NCBI RefSeq assembly: GCF_011405515.1
Contig: NZ_AP022671.1
Location: forward strand, 3,596,001-3,660,000
Origin: Nitrospira sp. KM1
GTDB lineage: Bacteria; Nitrospirota; Nitrospiria; Nitrospirales; Nitrospiraceae
Length of the DNA stretch: 64,000 bases
Direction: 5' to 3'
Below the pieces are notes generated by a model that saw only the letters and a program-made list of their open reading frames with translations, was not told where the DNA came from and did no database searches. Positions 53,778 to 64,000 of the stretch are shown one piece after another (the first letter of the stretch is position 1; each line of letters starts with the position of its first letter). A program made the position numbers and the translations under genes.

Positions 53778-54515
53778 TCAATCAGTTCGCAGCCGGTACC
53801 CGACCCCTAATTCCGTAAGCAGATAACGCGGGTGGGCGGGGTTGGATTCGAGCTTGTTCCGTAGTTGGCGCATGTATACGCGGAGGTAGTGCCCTTCCTC
53901 GACATGCAAAGGTCCCCACACGGCCTTAAGCAGTTGGCGATGCGTCAATACTTTGCCCGCGTGCTGGACCAGCGTCGTCAGCAATTTATATTCGAGGGGA
54001 GTCAGATGAACTTCCTTGTCCGAAACGAAGACCTGGCGCCGCCCGAGGTCGATGCGCAGGTCACCCAGCGCAAATATCGATTCTCCGGTGCCGTCGGCGA
54101 TGCGGGCGGTATGGCGCAGGGCCGTTCGCATGCGCGCAAGCAATTCATCGATTCCAAACGGTTTCGTCACATAATCATCGGCACCTAAATCCAGGGCGGC
54201 GACTTTCATCCGCTCTTGGTCACGCGCCGATAGGACGAGAATGGGCACGGCACTCCATTCGCGGATCCGGCGAATGACTTCGGTTCCGTCCAGATCCGGC
54301 AGTCCCAAGTCGAGCAGGAGAAGATCGGGATTTCTCGAACGTGCTTGGTTCAACCCGTCCTGACCGGTGGAGGATTCGTACAGCCGAAAGCCGTGAGCGG
54401 GGAGCGTGGCTCGAAGGAACCGTCGAATCTCCGTTTCATCTTCAATGAGGAGCACCGTGACTTCCTGAGCCGGCACGTGCCTCTCCTCTGCTGAGAACGG
54501 GCGATCGGTCATCAT
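53778..54515 (-). CDS. kdpE: KdpE response regulator
   Basis: An OmpR-family regulator that activates the kdp operon when phosphorylated by KdpD. The 245-residue protein has VLLIEDETEIRRFLR, phospho-Asp in LLLLDLGLPDLDG and Lys in DYVTKPFG. The C-terminal winged helix has VHLTPLEYKLLTTLVQHAGK and VYMRQLRNKLE. Its start overlaps the kdpD stop by 4 bases. The length is normal. Confidence 0.95.
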   Translation of the reverse strand: MMTDRPFSAEERHVPAQEVTVLLIEDETEIRRFLRATLPAHGFRLYESSTGQDGLNQARSRNPDLLLLDLGLPDLDGTEVIRRIREWSAVPILVLSARDQERMKVAALDLGADDYVTKPFGIDELLARMRTALRHTARIADGTGESIFALGDLRIDLGRRQVFVSDKEVHLTPLEYKLLTTLVQHAGKVLTHRQLLKAVWGPLHVEEGHYLRVYMRQLRNKLESNPAHPRYLLTELGVGYRLRTD

Positions 54516-57211
54516 GATCCGGCTTCAACCTGCTCGGCTCTGACCGGCGGCTGCTCTTGTGAGATCGGAAGAGTGAATCGGAAAACTGCACCGCCTCCCG
54601 GGCGGTTGTCGGCCGAGATCCGGCCTCCGTGAGCATCGATGATGCCACGGCAAATGGTCAGCCCGAGACCGACTCCTCCTTCCCGCGCGGACGTTCCCCG
54701 ATAGAATTTGTCGAAGATACGGGCTTCTTCGCCTGCCGGAATCCCCGGTCCGTGATCGGCGATCTCAACGATCATCTCTCCGGTCTTGACCGTTGCCGAC
54801 AGGTCAATCGGGCTTCCCGGCGCACCATATTTGAGGGCGTTTTCGACCAGATTGATGACGACCTGTTCAAGCAAGACGCCGTCGACGAACACAAGAGGCA
54901 GATCGGCGGGCAGGACGGCATGGACCGGATGGTTCGACATCCGTCTTTCCAACGTCGCCAACGCGGACCCGACGATCTCATCCAGAGGATGCCAATCTCT
55001 ATGCAGGTGACCGGCTCCGGCTTCAATGCGCATCATCTCGACCAGGTTCTTGAGAAGCCGGTCCAGGCGGTCTGCTTCGCGATAAATCGATCGGGACAGT
55101 TCGGCGCGAACCGTTGAGTCGACGGTCCGCTGTTCGTCCATCAGCGTGCTGGCAGCCCCTGAGATAGTCGCCAGCGGAGTTCTAAGATCATGAGACACCG
55201 AACTGAGAATGGCGTTCCGCATCCGTTCCGTTTCCGCGCGCACATGAGCGCGCTGAGCTTCCTCCGACAGCCGGGTTCGTTCGATTGCCAAGGCGACTTG
55301 GTTCACCAGCGATTCGAGCAGATGCCATTGATCGGGGTCTAACAGACGGCTTGGGTCGGTCGGCCGGACAGCCACCACCCCGATCGCTCCGGAGGATCCA
55401 ACCAATGGTATGTAGAGTGCGCTGGCTCCCGGGAGCGTATCCGTTCCCAATCCGGCCGCCTCGGTATGCTCAAACACCCATTGAGCGACACCCGACTCCT
55501 TGGGATCGAATTCAAAATACAGTTGTTCCCCCCGCTGCAACTGCACGCGTTTGTCGGCGTCCGCCAGAAAGATCGCCACTTGAGCGTCAAATACCTCTCG
55601 CAGATGCTTCGCTGAAAGCTGGCACAACATGCCGGTTCCCCGATGGGTGGCAAGATCGCGGCTCATCGTGTACAGCACGCCGGTCCGTCGCTCCCGATAG
55701 CGGGCAAGGTCGGCCTGCTGGCGGATGCGCACGGCCAGATTACTGATGACCAGCGCCACCACGAGCATCACGCCGAACGTAAGGAGATACTGGGCGTCGG
55801 ACACCGCGAAGGTGAAGTAGGGGGGGACGAAGAAAAAATCGAAGGACGCCACGCTCAAGACCGAGGCCAGCACCGACGGCCCGCGCCCGCAGCGAATCGC
55901 AATGACGATGATCGCAATGAGATACATCATGATCAGGTTCGCCTGCGCAAAATACGGAAACATCAGCCAGGCCACAGCCGTCGTGGTTACCACGCCGACC
56001 GACGCATAGGCATAGCCTGACATCCGGCTGGTTCGCCTGAGGCTGTGTCGGACGAGCGGCTTGCCTTCGCCAGCCTCTCCCGTAATGACATAGATGTCGA
56101 TGTCTCCGCTTTGATGAACGAGTTCGGACACGACCGACCCGAACATCCATTCCTTCCAGGGGGATCGCACCGGTTTCCCGACAATGATTTTCGTGGCATT
56201 CCGGCTTCGGGCGTAATTCAACAGTTCCTGCGCCACGTTCTCACCAGTCACGGTCACGGTTTCAGCTCCCAACTGTTCCGCCAATCGCAGGGTGTGCACC
56301 AGCCGGTCCCGTTCCTCCTGCGGCAATTGGAGGTGTCGGGGAATTTGAACGTACACGGCAATCCATTTGGCATGCAGATCCGCCGCCATCTGCCGCGCGG
56401 CCCTGATGAGGCGCGGGCCGCGCGGCTTCATGTTGACGCAGACCATGATGGTCTCGGCCGCAGGCCAGGTTCGCACCACCGCATGATCGCGACGATAGAC
56501 CTCCATTTGCTGGTCTACCCGCTCGGCGGTGCGGCGCAAGGCCAGCTCACGAAGCGCAATCAAGTTGCCTTTGGTGAAGAAATGCTGAATCGCGTGCTGG
56601 ATCTGCTCCGGCACGTAGACTTTCCCGTCTTTGAGCCGTTGGAGAAGATCGTCGGGCGGCAGGTCCACAAGCTCCACGTCATCAGCCCGTTCGAGCACCG
56701 AATCCGGAACCGTCTCTCGAACGCGTACTCCGGTAATCTGAGCCACTACGTCATTCAAACCTTCGAGGTGCTGCACGTTCACGGTGGTGTACACGTGAAT
56801 GCCGGATTTGAGCAGTTCCTGTACGTCCTGCCACCGTTTGGCATGGCGCAGCCCCGGCGCGTTCGTATGCGCCAACTCATCCATCAAGATCAGGGAGGGA
56901 CGGCGGGCAAGGGCTGCGTCGAGATCGAACTCCTGCAGGCGGGCAGTGCGGTATTCCACGGTGCGCCGTGGCAGGATCTCGAGGCCCTGCACCAACGCCT
57001 CGGTCTCGGCCCGCCCGTGCGTCTCCACCACGCCGACAATGACGTCTGCACCGTCGCGGCGCTGCTCGTGGGCGGCTTCCAGCATGGCATATGTTTTTCC
57101 CACGCCGGGATTGGCGCCGAAAAACACTTTGAGCTTTCCCTCGGACTGACGGGCTTCCTCCGCGTGCACTCGCCTGAGCAAAGCATCGGGATCCGGGCGT
57201 TGAGGGTTCAT
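54512..57211 (-). CDS. kdpD: KdpD sensor histidine kinase
   Basis: A membrane sensor of K+ limitation or turgor that phosphorylates KdpE. The 899-residue protein has the N-terminal KdpD domain with Walker A GANPGVGKTYAM and DELAHTNAPG, then a USP-like domain. A DUF4118 membrane block of four helices follows (VVTTTAVAWLMFPYFAQANL and others), a GAF domain, then HisKA SVSHDLRTPLATISGA and a HATPase ending GVGLGLTICRGI. All parts are present. It lies 378 bases downstream of kdpC. Confidence 0.96.
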   Translation of the reverse strand: MNPQRPDPDALLRRVHAEEARQSEGKLKVFFGANPGVGKTYAMLEAAHEQRRDGADVIVGVVETHGRAETEALVQGLEILPRRTVEYRTARLQEFDLDAALARRPSLILMDELAHTNAPGLRHAKRWQDVQELLKSGIHVYTTVNVQHLEGLNDVVAQITGVRVRETVPDSVLERADDVELVDLPPDDLLQRLKDGKVYVPEQIQHAIQHFFTKGNLIALRELALRRTAERVDQQMEVYRRDHAVVRTWPAAETIMVCVNMKPRGPRLIRAARQMAADLHAKWIAVYVQIPRHLQLPQEERDRLVHTLRLAEQLGAETVTVTGENVAQELLNYARSRNATKIIVGKPVRSPWKEWMFGSVVSELVHQSGDIDIYVITGEAGEGKPLVRHSLRRTSRMSGYAYASVGVVTTTAVAWLMFPYFAQANLIMMYLIAIIVIAIRCGRGPSVLASVLSVASFDFFFVPPYFTFAVSDAQYLLTFGVMLVVALVISNLAVRIRQQADLARYRERRTGVLYTMSRDLATHRGTGMLCQLSAKHLREVFDAQVAIFLADADKRVQLQRGEQLYFEFDPKESGVAQWVFEHTEAAGLGTDTLPGASALYIPLVGSSGAIGVVAVRPTDPSRLLDPDQWHLLESLVNQVALAIERTRLSEEAQRAHVRAETERMRNAILSSVSHDLRTPLATISGAASTLMDEQRTVDSTVRAELSRSIYREADRLDRLLKNLVEMMRIEAGAGHLHRDWHPLDEIVGSALATLERRMSNHPVHAVLPADLPLVFVDGVLLEQVVINLVENALKYGAPGSPIDLSATVKTGEMIVEIADHGPGIPAGEEARIFDKFYRGTSAREGGVGLGLTICRGIIDAHGGRISADNRPGGGAVFRFTLPISQEQPPVRAEQVEAGS

Positions 57212-57589
57212 CGCGCTGTGAATTCCCCCGGCTGTTGGAAAACGTCCGATTGAATTCTAGAGGGGCTGGAGCAATCCGTCTACGGAATAGGTCTCGACCG
57301 CGTGATTTTTACGCCATATTTACAGCCCGTCTGGCGCTCCTTCCCACACCTTCATCTGTTCAGGGGTATCTTGTTTCCGCTGGAAAGGGAGGAAGCCGAC
57401 ATGGGAAATCTCGATCTGAGAGCGCTGATTGTAGCAGGGATAGCGGGTATCGGACGGATTCAGTTTGGCATGTGGGTCATCCTAACGATCCGGCACCGGG
57501 GAGACGATCTTCTGCGCCTTGTACCGGTTGAAGTGACCTCTATCCAACCGAGGAACCCAGGGCGGTTTCTGCAGCGACTGATACCCGGT
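57212..57589. other. kdpC-kdpD gap with unassigned plus-strand frame
   Basis: The gap contains a plus-strand ATG at 57401 behind GGGAGGAAG, coding MGNLDLRALIVAGIAGIGR, then QFGMWVILTIRHRGDDLLRL. The frame later runs antisense into kdpC, where it looks like a shadow. It may be a small gene remnant inserted between kdpC and kdpD, or chance. Confidence 0.3.
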
Positions 57590-58165
57590 TTAGCGGGGCA
57601 AGGCGTCCAGCGCCAGATTCAACTCCAGGACATTGACCCGCCGTTCTCCCAGCAATCCAAACTGGCGTTTTTCTGTCTGCCGGTTCAACAGCGCGGACAC
57701 GGTGCCCTCATCCAAGCCTCGCGCTCGGGACACACGCTTCACTTGATAGAGCGCCGCGGCCGGACTGATGTGGGGATCGAGCCCGCTTCCGGATGCCGTT
57801 ACCAGATCGACCGGGATAGGCGACTCATTGCCTGGATCTGCGGCCCGTAAGGCCGCCACTCTGGCTTTGACGGCGTCGATCAATGCAGGGTTGGTAGGCC
57901 CGAGGTTCGATCCGCCGGAGGCGGCGGCATTATAGGGAAACGGCGCAGTGGCCGAAGGACGGCCCCAGAAATATTCCGGCTTGTCGAAAAACTGCCCGAT
58001 CAGCCTCGACCCGACCACGCGACCATCTCGAACGATCAAGCTCCCGTTCGCCTGCTCGGGAAACAACAGTTGGGCCAGTCCCGTGACCGCCAGCGGATAA
58101 ATCAGACCGGTGAGAATCGTCAGGACGGCGAGCATCGTCACCGCGGCCAGTACATGCTCTTTCAT
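57590..58165 (-). CDS. kdpC: K+-transporting ATPase subunit KdpC
   Basis: A single-pass subunit that stabilises the KdpFABC complex and aids ATP binding. The 191-residue protein has an N-terminal helix ([21 protein letters not shown]), then the family segments [29 protein letters not shown] and [20 protein letters not shown]. The end has [20 protein letters not shown]. kdpB ends 7 bases upstream. Confidence 0.95.
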   Translation of the reverse strand: MKEHVLAAVTMLAVLTILTGLIYPLAVTGLAQLLFPEQANGSLIVRDGRVVGSRLIGQFFDKPEYFWGRPSATAPFPYNAAASGGSNLGPTNPALIDAVKARVAALRAADPGNESPIPVDLVTASGSGLDPHISPAAALYQVKRVSRARGLDEGTVSALLNRQTEKRQFGLLGERRVNVLELNLALDALPR

Positions 58166-58172
58166 GGTGTCC

Positions 58173-60296
<2,124 letters not shown>

Positions 60297-60315
60297 GGAC
60301 ACAGCTCCCGAAGCG

Positions 60316-62124
60316 CTATGAAGCGCCTCTCATCAACAGGTGTTCGACAATCGGACCGAGGGCCAATGCGGGCAGGAACGTGAGGGCCCCGACCATGATC
60401 ACGACCCCGATCAGGAGAACGACAAAGAGCGGAGTGTGCGTCGCGAGCGTCCCGGGTCCGGCGGGGACGATCTTCTTTCCGGCCAGCGATCCCGCGAGCG
60501 CCAGCGTCGGAATCGCCAGCCAAAATCGTGAGATCAGCATCGCGATGCCGCCGGTGAGGTTGTAGAACGGCGTGTTCACGTTCAGACCGGCGAACGCGCT
60601 TCCATTGTTGTTGCCTTGCGAGGTGTAGGCGTACAGCATTTCGCTGAACCCATGGGCGCCCGGATTGAGTACCGACGACGTGCCGGACGCAGTGACCACG
60701 GCGAGGGCTGTGAATCCCAACACGGTCATCGGCATAATCAGAATCACAAGGGCCGCCATTTTCATCTCGTACGGCTCGATCTTCTTGCCGAGATACTCGG
60801 GAGTCCTTCCGACCATCAGGCCCGCGACAAAGACGGCAATGATCGCGAACACGATCATGCCGTAGAGACCCGAACCGGCCCCGCCGAACACCACTTCGCC
60901 GAACTGCATGAGGAACAGCGGCACGAGCCCGCCCAGCGGGGTAAAGGAATCATGCATGGCATTCACTGATCCATTTGAAGCGGCGGTCGTCGCAGCAGAC
61001 CACAGAACGGAGTTCGCAATGCCGAATCGAGCTTCCTTACCCTCCATGTTTCCCCCGGCCTGGTCTTCTCCGGGGCGCTGATCAATATGCATCGCCGTGA
61101 ACCCTGGATTCCCACTTTGCTCGGCCCACAGTCCCAAGGGAACGAAGGCGATCAGGAGAATAGTCATCGCCGCGAGAACTCCCCAGCCCTGACGCGTATC
61201 CCCGACCATGATCCCGAACGTGTAGCAGAGGGCGGCGGGGATCAGGAGAATGGCCAAGACCTCGAGGAAATTGGAGATCGGCGTGGCGTTCTCAAATGGA
61301 TGGGCGGAATTCACGTTGAAGAATCCGCCGCCGTTGGTGCCGAGTTGTTTGATCGCAATCTGAGAGGCGGCCGGGCCGACCGCCAGGACCTGTTCCGTGG
61401 CCGTCGCAGACTCGGTCGTCGGCTGACCCTGTTCATCCAGTACAGGCCGGCCGTTCGCGTCCAGGATGGGCTTGGCGTGCTCGGCCGGCTGCATCAGCGT
61501 CGCGGTTTGGTATGGATTGAAGGTCTGGACAACGCCCTGAGACACCAAGAGCAGCGAGAAGAGCAGGGCCAGGGGCATGAGGACGTACAATGTGCTGCGG
61601 ACGAGGTCTTGCCAGAAATTCCCAATGGTCGTGGCGCTGCGACGAGCCAGTCCCCTGATTAACGCGACCAGAATCGCCATGCCGGTGGCAGCCGACACAA
61701 AATTTTGGACGGTGAGGCCCAGCATCTGCGTCAAATAGCTCAGCGTGGTTTCGCCTCCGTAGGCCTGCCAATTGGTATTGGTCGCGAAGCTGGCGGCCGT
61801 GTTGAACGCCAGGTCCGGTGCAACCATACCCAGGCCGGCCGGATTGAGGGGCAGCAGGTGCTGCAGCCGCTGCGATCCGTAGAGAAACAGGAGACCGGCC
61901 GCATTGAAGAGCAGCAAGACGATGCCATAGACCTTCCAATTCATCTCATCGGCCGGATGAATCCCGCAGAGCCGGTACAGAAGCCGTTCAACGGGGCCGA
62001 GAACTCGATCCAAGCCGCAGGGTTGGCCTTCGTAGACGCGCGCCATGTACCACCCCAGCGGCTTGACCAGCGCCAGCAGCACGACAAAATAGAGTCCGAT
62101 TTGAACGAGTCCATTGATCGTCAT
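60316..62124 (-). CDS. kdpA: K+-transporting ATPase subunit KdpA
   Basis: The K+-binding channel-like subunit related to SKT transporters. The 602-residue protein has ten membrane helices and selectivity-filter loops such as [59 protein letters not shown] and a fourth with [13 protein letters not shown]. The ATG at 62124 overlaps the kdpF stop (TGATG); the longer frame from 62247 is an artefact covering kdpF. Confidence 0.97.
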   Translation of the reverse strand: MTINGLVQIGLYFVVLLALVKPLGWYMARVYEGQPCGLDRVLGPVERLLYRLCGIHPADEMNWKVYGIVLLLFNAAGLLFLYGSQRLQHLLPLNPAGLGMVAPDLAFNTAASFATNTNWQAYGGETTLSYLTQMLGLTVQNFVSAATGMAILVALIRGLARRSATTIGNFWQDLVRSTLYVLMPLALLFSLLLVSQGVVQTFNPYQTATLMQPAEHAKPILDANGRPVLDEQGQPTTESATATEQVLAVGPAASQIAIKQLGTNGGGFFNVNSAHPFENATPISNFLEVLAILLIPAALCYTFGIMVGDTRQGWGVLAAMTILLIAFVPLGLWAEQSGNPGFTAMHIDQRPGEDQAGGNMEGKEARFGIANSVLWSAATTAASNGSVNAMHDSFTPLGGLVPLFLMQFGEVVFGGAGSGLYGMIVFAIIAVFVAGLMVGRTPEYLGKKIEPYEMKMAALVILIMPMTVLGFTALAVVTASGTSSVLNPGAHGFSEMLYAYTSQGNNNGSAFAGLNVNTPFYNLTGGIAMLISRFWLAIPTLALAGSLAGKKIVPAGPGTLATHTPLFVVLLIGVVIMVGALTFLPALALGPIVEHLLMRGAS

Positions 62125-62213
62125 CAGAACCACTCCGGCTTGAGCAACGCGACCATCAGATAGCCCACCAATCCAACGGACAGAATGCCACCGAGCACGT
62201 ACATGACGTTCAT
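62124..62213 (-). CDS. kdpF: K+-transporting ATPase subunit KdpF
   Basis: A 29-residue single-helix peptide: [19 protein letters not shown], then a short end KPEWF. KdpF stabilises the Kdp complex. GGAG precedes the ATG and the stop overlaps the kdpA start, as in many kdp operons. Confidence 0.9.
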   Translation of the reverse strand: MNVMYVLGGILSVGLVGYLMVALLKPEWF

Positions 62214-62224
62214 CGCGACACTCC

Positions 62225-62305
62225 TTACAATCGCTCAAGACCCACAATCAGCCAGACAGAGAGGACAAAGAAGCCGGCCACTACGGCAATGAAAATGAAG
62301 TCCAT
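62225..62305 (-). CDS. Small single-helix protein heading the kdp operon
   Basis: A 26-residue frame, [20 protein letters not shown] then VGLERL, behind AAAGGA. It is one membrane helix with a short charged end. Short peptides of this kind sometimes precede kdpF; it may be a second accessory peptide or a translational leader. Upstream on the minus strand a TTGACA (62363-62358) could be the -35 box of the operon. The 235-base gap to 62540 otherwise shows nothing. Confidence 0.65.
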   Translation of the reverse strand: MDFIFIAVVAGFFVLSVWLIVGLERL

Positions 62306-62540
62306 CACGAAGGTCCTTTCTTTCTTGATCACCCTACCAAGCGCTTTGTAAAAACGGTGTCAAAATGAAGCATGCCTCCAGGGTTCATGCGGGAGCCGGC
62401 TGCCACCTCGTGTGACCATCTCTTGCAGGCGAAGGGCGAATGCTCCCTTTGAATGGACCTTCGAACTCCGGCGAGACGTTGGACAGGGACGGAGCAATCG
62501 CCGATCCGTTGGGCAAGCAAAGATGGTTGAACGAACACGC

Positions 62541-63086
62541 TCAGAACGGCCTCGGTTGCAGCAAGAAGGCCCTGGGACGTACCGTCGAGCAATGTTCGTG
62601 TCGTATCGACCATGTGTCCGCCTGCTTTTTGAGAATGGCCGTACATTGACCTTGTGAAACTTCCTGAAGCACGCCGCTCCTTCTGACGGTGTATTCATAC
62701 TCGTAGGTGGCCCATCCTAACGTCCCTTCGACACCGGGCGTGATGTTCATGAACTTGGATGAAATACCGATGGGTTCGCCAAGCCTCATCCGATCCAACA
62801 CCTCTGCAAGGTATGTGTGCTTGTCCTTGACCGTTTCGGGTTTGCCGTCCTTGATTCCTGCATAATCTTCCGCGTAGAAACCGAGAATGGAGGCGGGGTC
62901 TTTCGTGCTGTACAATTGCGACTCGGCGTTCGCGACTTCGTTCAGGGTCGTGACGATGAGGCCGCCTTCTTGGGTGACTTCCGGCCTTGCGTCTTGTTGG
63001 GACGTAGGGCTGTCGCCGTTGCCGGTGCACCCCTGGACCAGAGTCAGGGCGAAGAGAGAGGCAACCATCGCGAGATGGCGGTTCAT
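62541..63086 (-). CDS. Lipoprotein with NTF2/SnoaL-like domain
   Basis: A 181-residue lipoprotein: signal MNRHLAMVASLFALTLVQGC with the lipid Cys in LVQGC. A domain follows with VANAESQLYSTKDPASILGF, YAEDYAGIKDGKPETVKDKH and GTLGWATYEYEYTV, in the manner of DUF4440/SnoaL-like proteins of the NTF2 fold. Such domains bind small ligands; the role is unknown. The long frame from 63272 upstream lacks support. It may share a unit with the barrel gene upstream. Confidence 0.78.
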   Translation of the reverse strand: MNRHLAMVASLFALTLVQGCTGNGDSPTSQQDARPEVTQEGGLIVTTLNEVANAESQLYSTKDPASILGFYAEDYAGIKDGKPETVKDKHTYLAEVLDRMRLGEPIGISSKFMNITPGVEGTLGWATYEYEYTVRRSGVLQEVSQGQCTAILKKQADTWSIRHEHCSTVRPRAFLLQPRPF

Positions 63087-63281
63087 AAGCTGTGGCGGCG
63101 GCCCGCCAGGCCTGGCAACACTCGCCGTGATCTGCGGCAGCGTATGGAACGTCTCACGCATGTCTCGCCCGTGTTGGCAGCCACCTCTATGACAGCAGCC
63201 GGCATGAATTCCGCTCAGCCGGTCTTTGCACAAAAGCATGTTCGCATTCATCGTCGGCCATCTCTCATGCAACGGTCTCGT

Positions 63282-64000
63282 TTACGGCGAGTCGAGCGTC
63301 CAGATCAGACCGACAATCAGCAGGTGCTGCGCCGGCGTCAGGCCGATGACCCCCGGGGCGATTTCATTCCCTTTGAAGAATCCACCGCCCGGTCCACGCG
63401 ATTCGTCATAGCGGTATTCCACACGGGCAATCATGTTGGTCCATTTGTAGGGGAATTTGTATTCGCTCGTGGTCGTGATAGCTTTGATCAGCTGCTCCGA
63501 GCCGGTCATCAAGCCGTTCCTGTCCCAGTAGACCTCAGGGCGAAACGCCAGGCTCCAGGGCCCGCCGATATGCCACCTCATGGGAAAGGCAGCGCCCATG
63601 TAGAACGTGCGGGGATTGCCGGGGGCCGAGGCGGTTCGTTGCGTGCCGACTTGATACTCGCCCGCAATCGTCACATTCTCCGAGGCCTTCCATTCGACGA
63701 TGCTGTCGGAAAATGTCCGCCAGAATTCCAATGACGTATCGGATTGATCCGGGCCGTAATAGACTGTTTCTTTGATCGTCCAGGATGCGTTGGGCTTGTA
63801 CGCGGCTTGTGCCCCGTAACTCGGAAGACTGTTCGCATTTTGGAGGTGAAAGTATTCGTTGACGACGAAAAACGCCGTGCTCCATCGATCATTGAATGCG
63901 TACTGGACGTTGGCGCCGAACATCAGATAGGGAGAATAGTCGGCGATCCAGGCCCGCGTGTAATTGAAATTGTCCTTTGCGTAGAGCGATTCGTATCCGA
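63282..64000 (-). CDS. Partial outer-membrane beta-barrel protein (BBP2-like)
   Basis: The C-terminal part of a barrel protein that continues past the right edge: the frame stays open from 63923 to 64000 with YAKDNFNYTRAWIADYSPYL. The strand pattern NVQYAFNDRWSTAFFVVNEY, AQAAYKPNASWTIKETVYYG and VTIAGEYQVGTQRT, ending LIVGLIWTLDSP, fits porin-like proteins of the BBP2 kind. The visible length is 239 codons. The substrate is unknown. Confidence 0.75.
   Translation of the reverse strand, partial: GYESLYAKDNFNYTRAWIADYSPYLMFGANVQYAFNDRWSTAFFVVNEYFHLQNANSLPSYGAQAAYKPNASWTIKETVYYGPDQSDTSLEFWRTFSDSIVEWKASENVTIAGEYQVGTQRTASAPGNPRTFYMGAAFPMRWHIGGPWSLAFRPEVYWDRNGLMTGSEQLIKAITTTSEYKFPYKWTNMIARVEYRYDESRGPGGGFFKGNEIAPGVIGLTPAQHLLIVGLIWTLDSP

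Noticed and set aside
56045-57253. 402-codon plus-strand frame within kdpD
   Set aside because: It is antisense to the N-terminal half of an unmistakable KdpD and results from GC-biased third positions.

Overview
The window is a high-GC bacterial chromosome segment that most resembles the phylum Nitrospirota, probably Nitrospira. This is inferred from gene content and style, not from a database search. The supporting signs are dense NtrC-type sigma-54 regulators, c-type cytochromes beside a giant multicopper oxidase, two-subunit pyruvate carboxylase genes, outer-membrane barrels and Slp lipoproteins. No rRNA is present; one tRNA-Ala(CGC) lies at 30437-30512.

Layout. Positions 1-14.6 kb are a nearly continuous minus-strand run of housekeeping genes: membrane protein, alpha/beta hydrolase, haem-copper-oxidase-I-like protein, thiD, HEAT protein, tenA, sthA, a tpx variant, a lipoprotein hydrolase, pycB, pycA, an IPT/TIG protein, a phosphate-binding-like protein and an FmdB zinc ribbon. 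From 14.7 to 30.2 kb the strands mix: two small proteins, an EamA transporter, an acyl desaturase, hemE, hemG, mazG, an NtrY/NtrX-like two-component pair, an orphan AT-rich phosphoribosyltransferase-like gene, purM and purN.

The tRNA is followed by four tandem hairpin units (30530-30823). A sigma-54 regulatory block follows (31.0-36.0 kb): receiver-AAA-HTH regulator, PAS histidine kinase, single-domain receiver, and a PAS-AAA-HTH regulator. Next come a MITE-like element and a control region with a good -24/-12 promoter and paired TGTC-N10-GACA sites. These precede a 1645-residue MnxG-like multicopper oxidase, a broken dihaem cytochrome gene and an intact tetrahaem cytochrome c. I regard this regulator-promoter-oxidase-cytochrome block as the best candidate for an undescribed system: a signal-controlled periplasmic or surface oxidation pathway of unknown substrate.

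Positions 44.6-50.1 kb form a gene graveyard of frameshifted and nonsense-split genes, small orphan ORFs and a duplicated 51-bp upstream element. An OprO/P-like porin and two Slp lipoproteins lie in or beside it. After an S1/P1 nuclease, a complete minus-strand kdp locus (small ORF, kdpF, A, B, C, D, E) provides high-affinity K+ uptake and its control. The window closes with a lipoprotein and a truncated outer-membrane barrel gene.

Starts were picked from Shine-Dalgarno spacing where visible. hemE and purM lack one and have a promoter placed so that the mRNA would be nearly leaderless.
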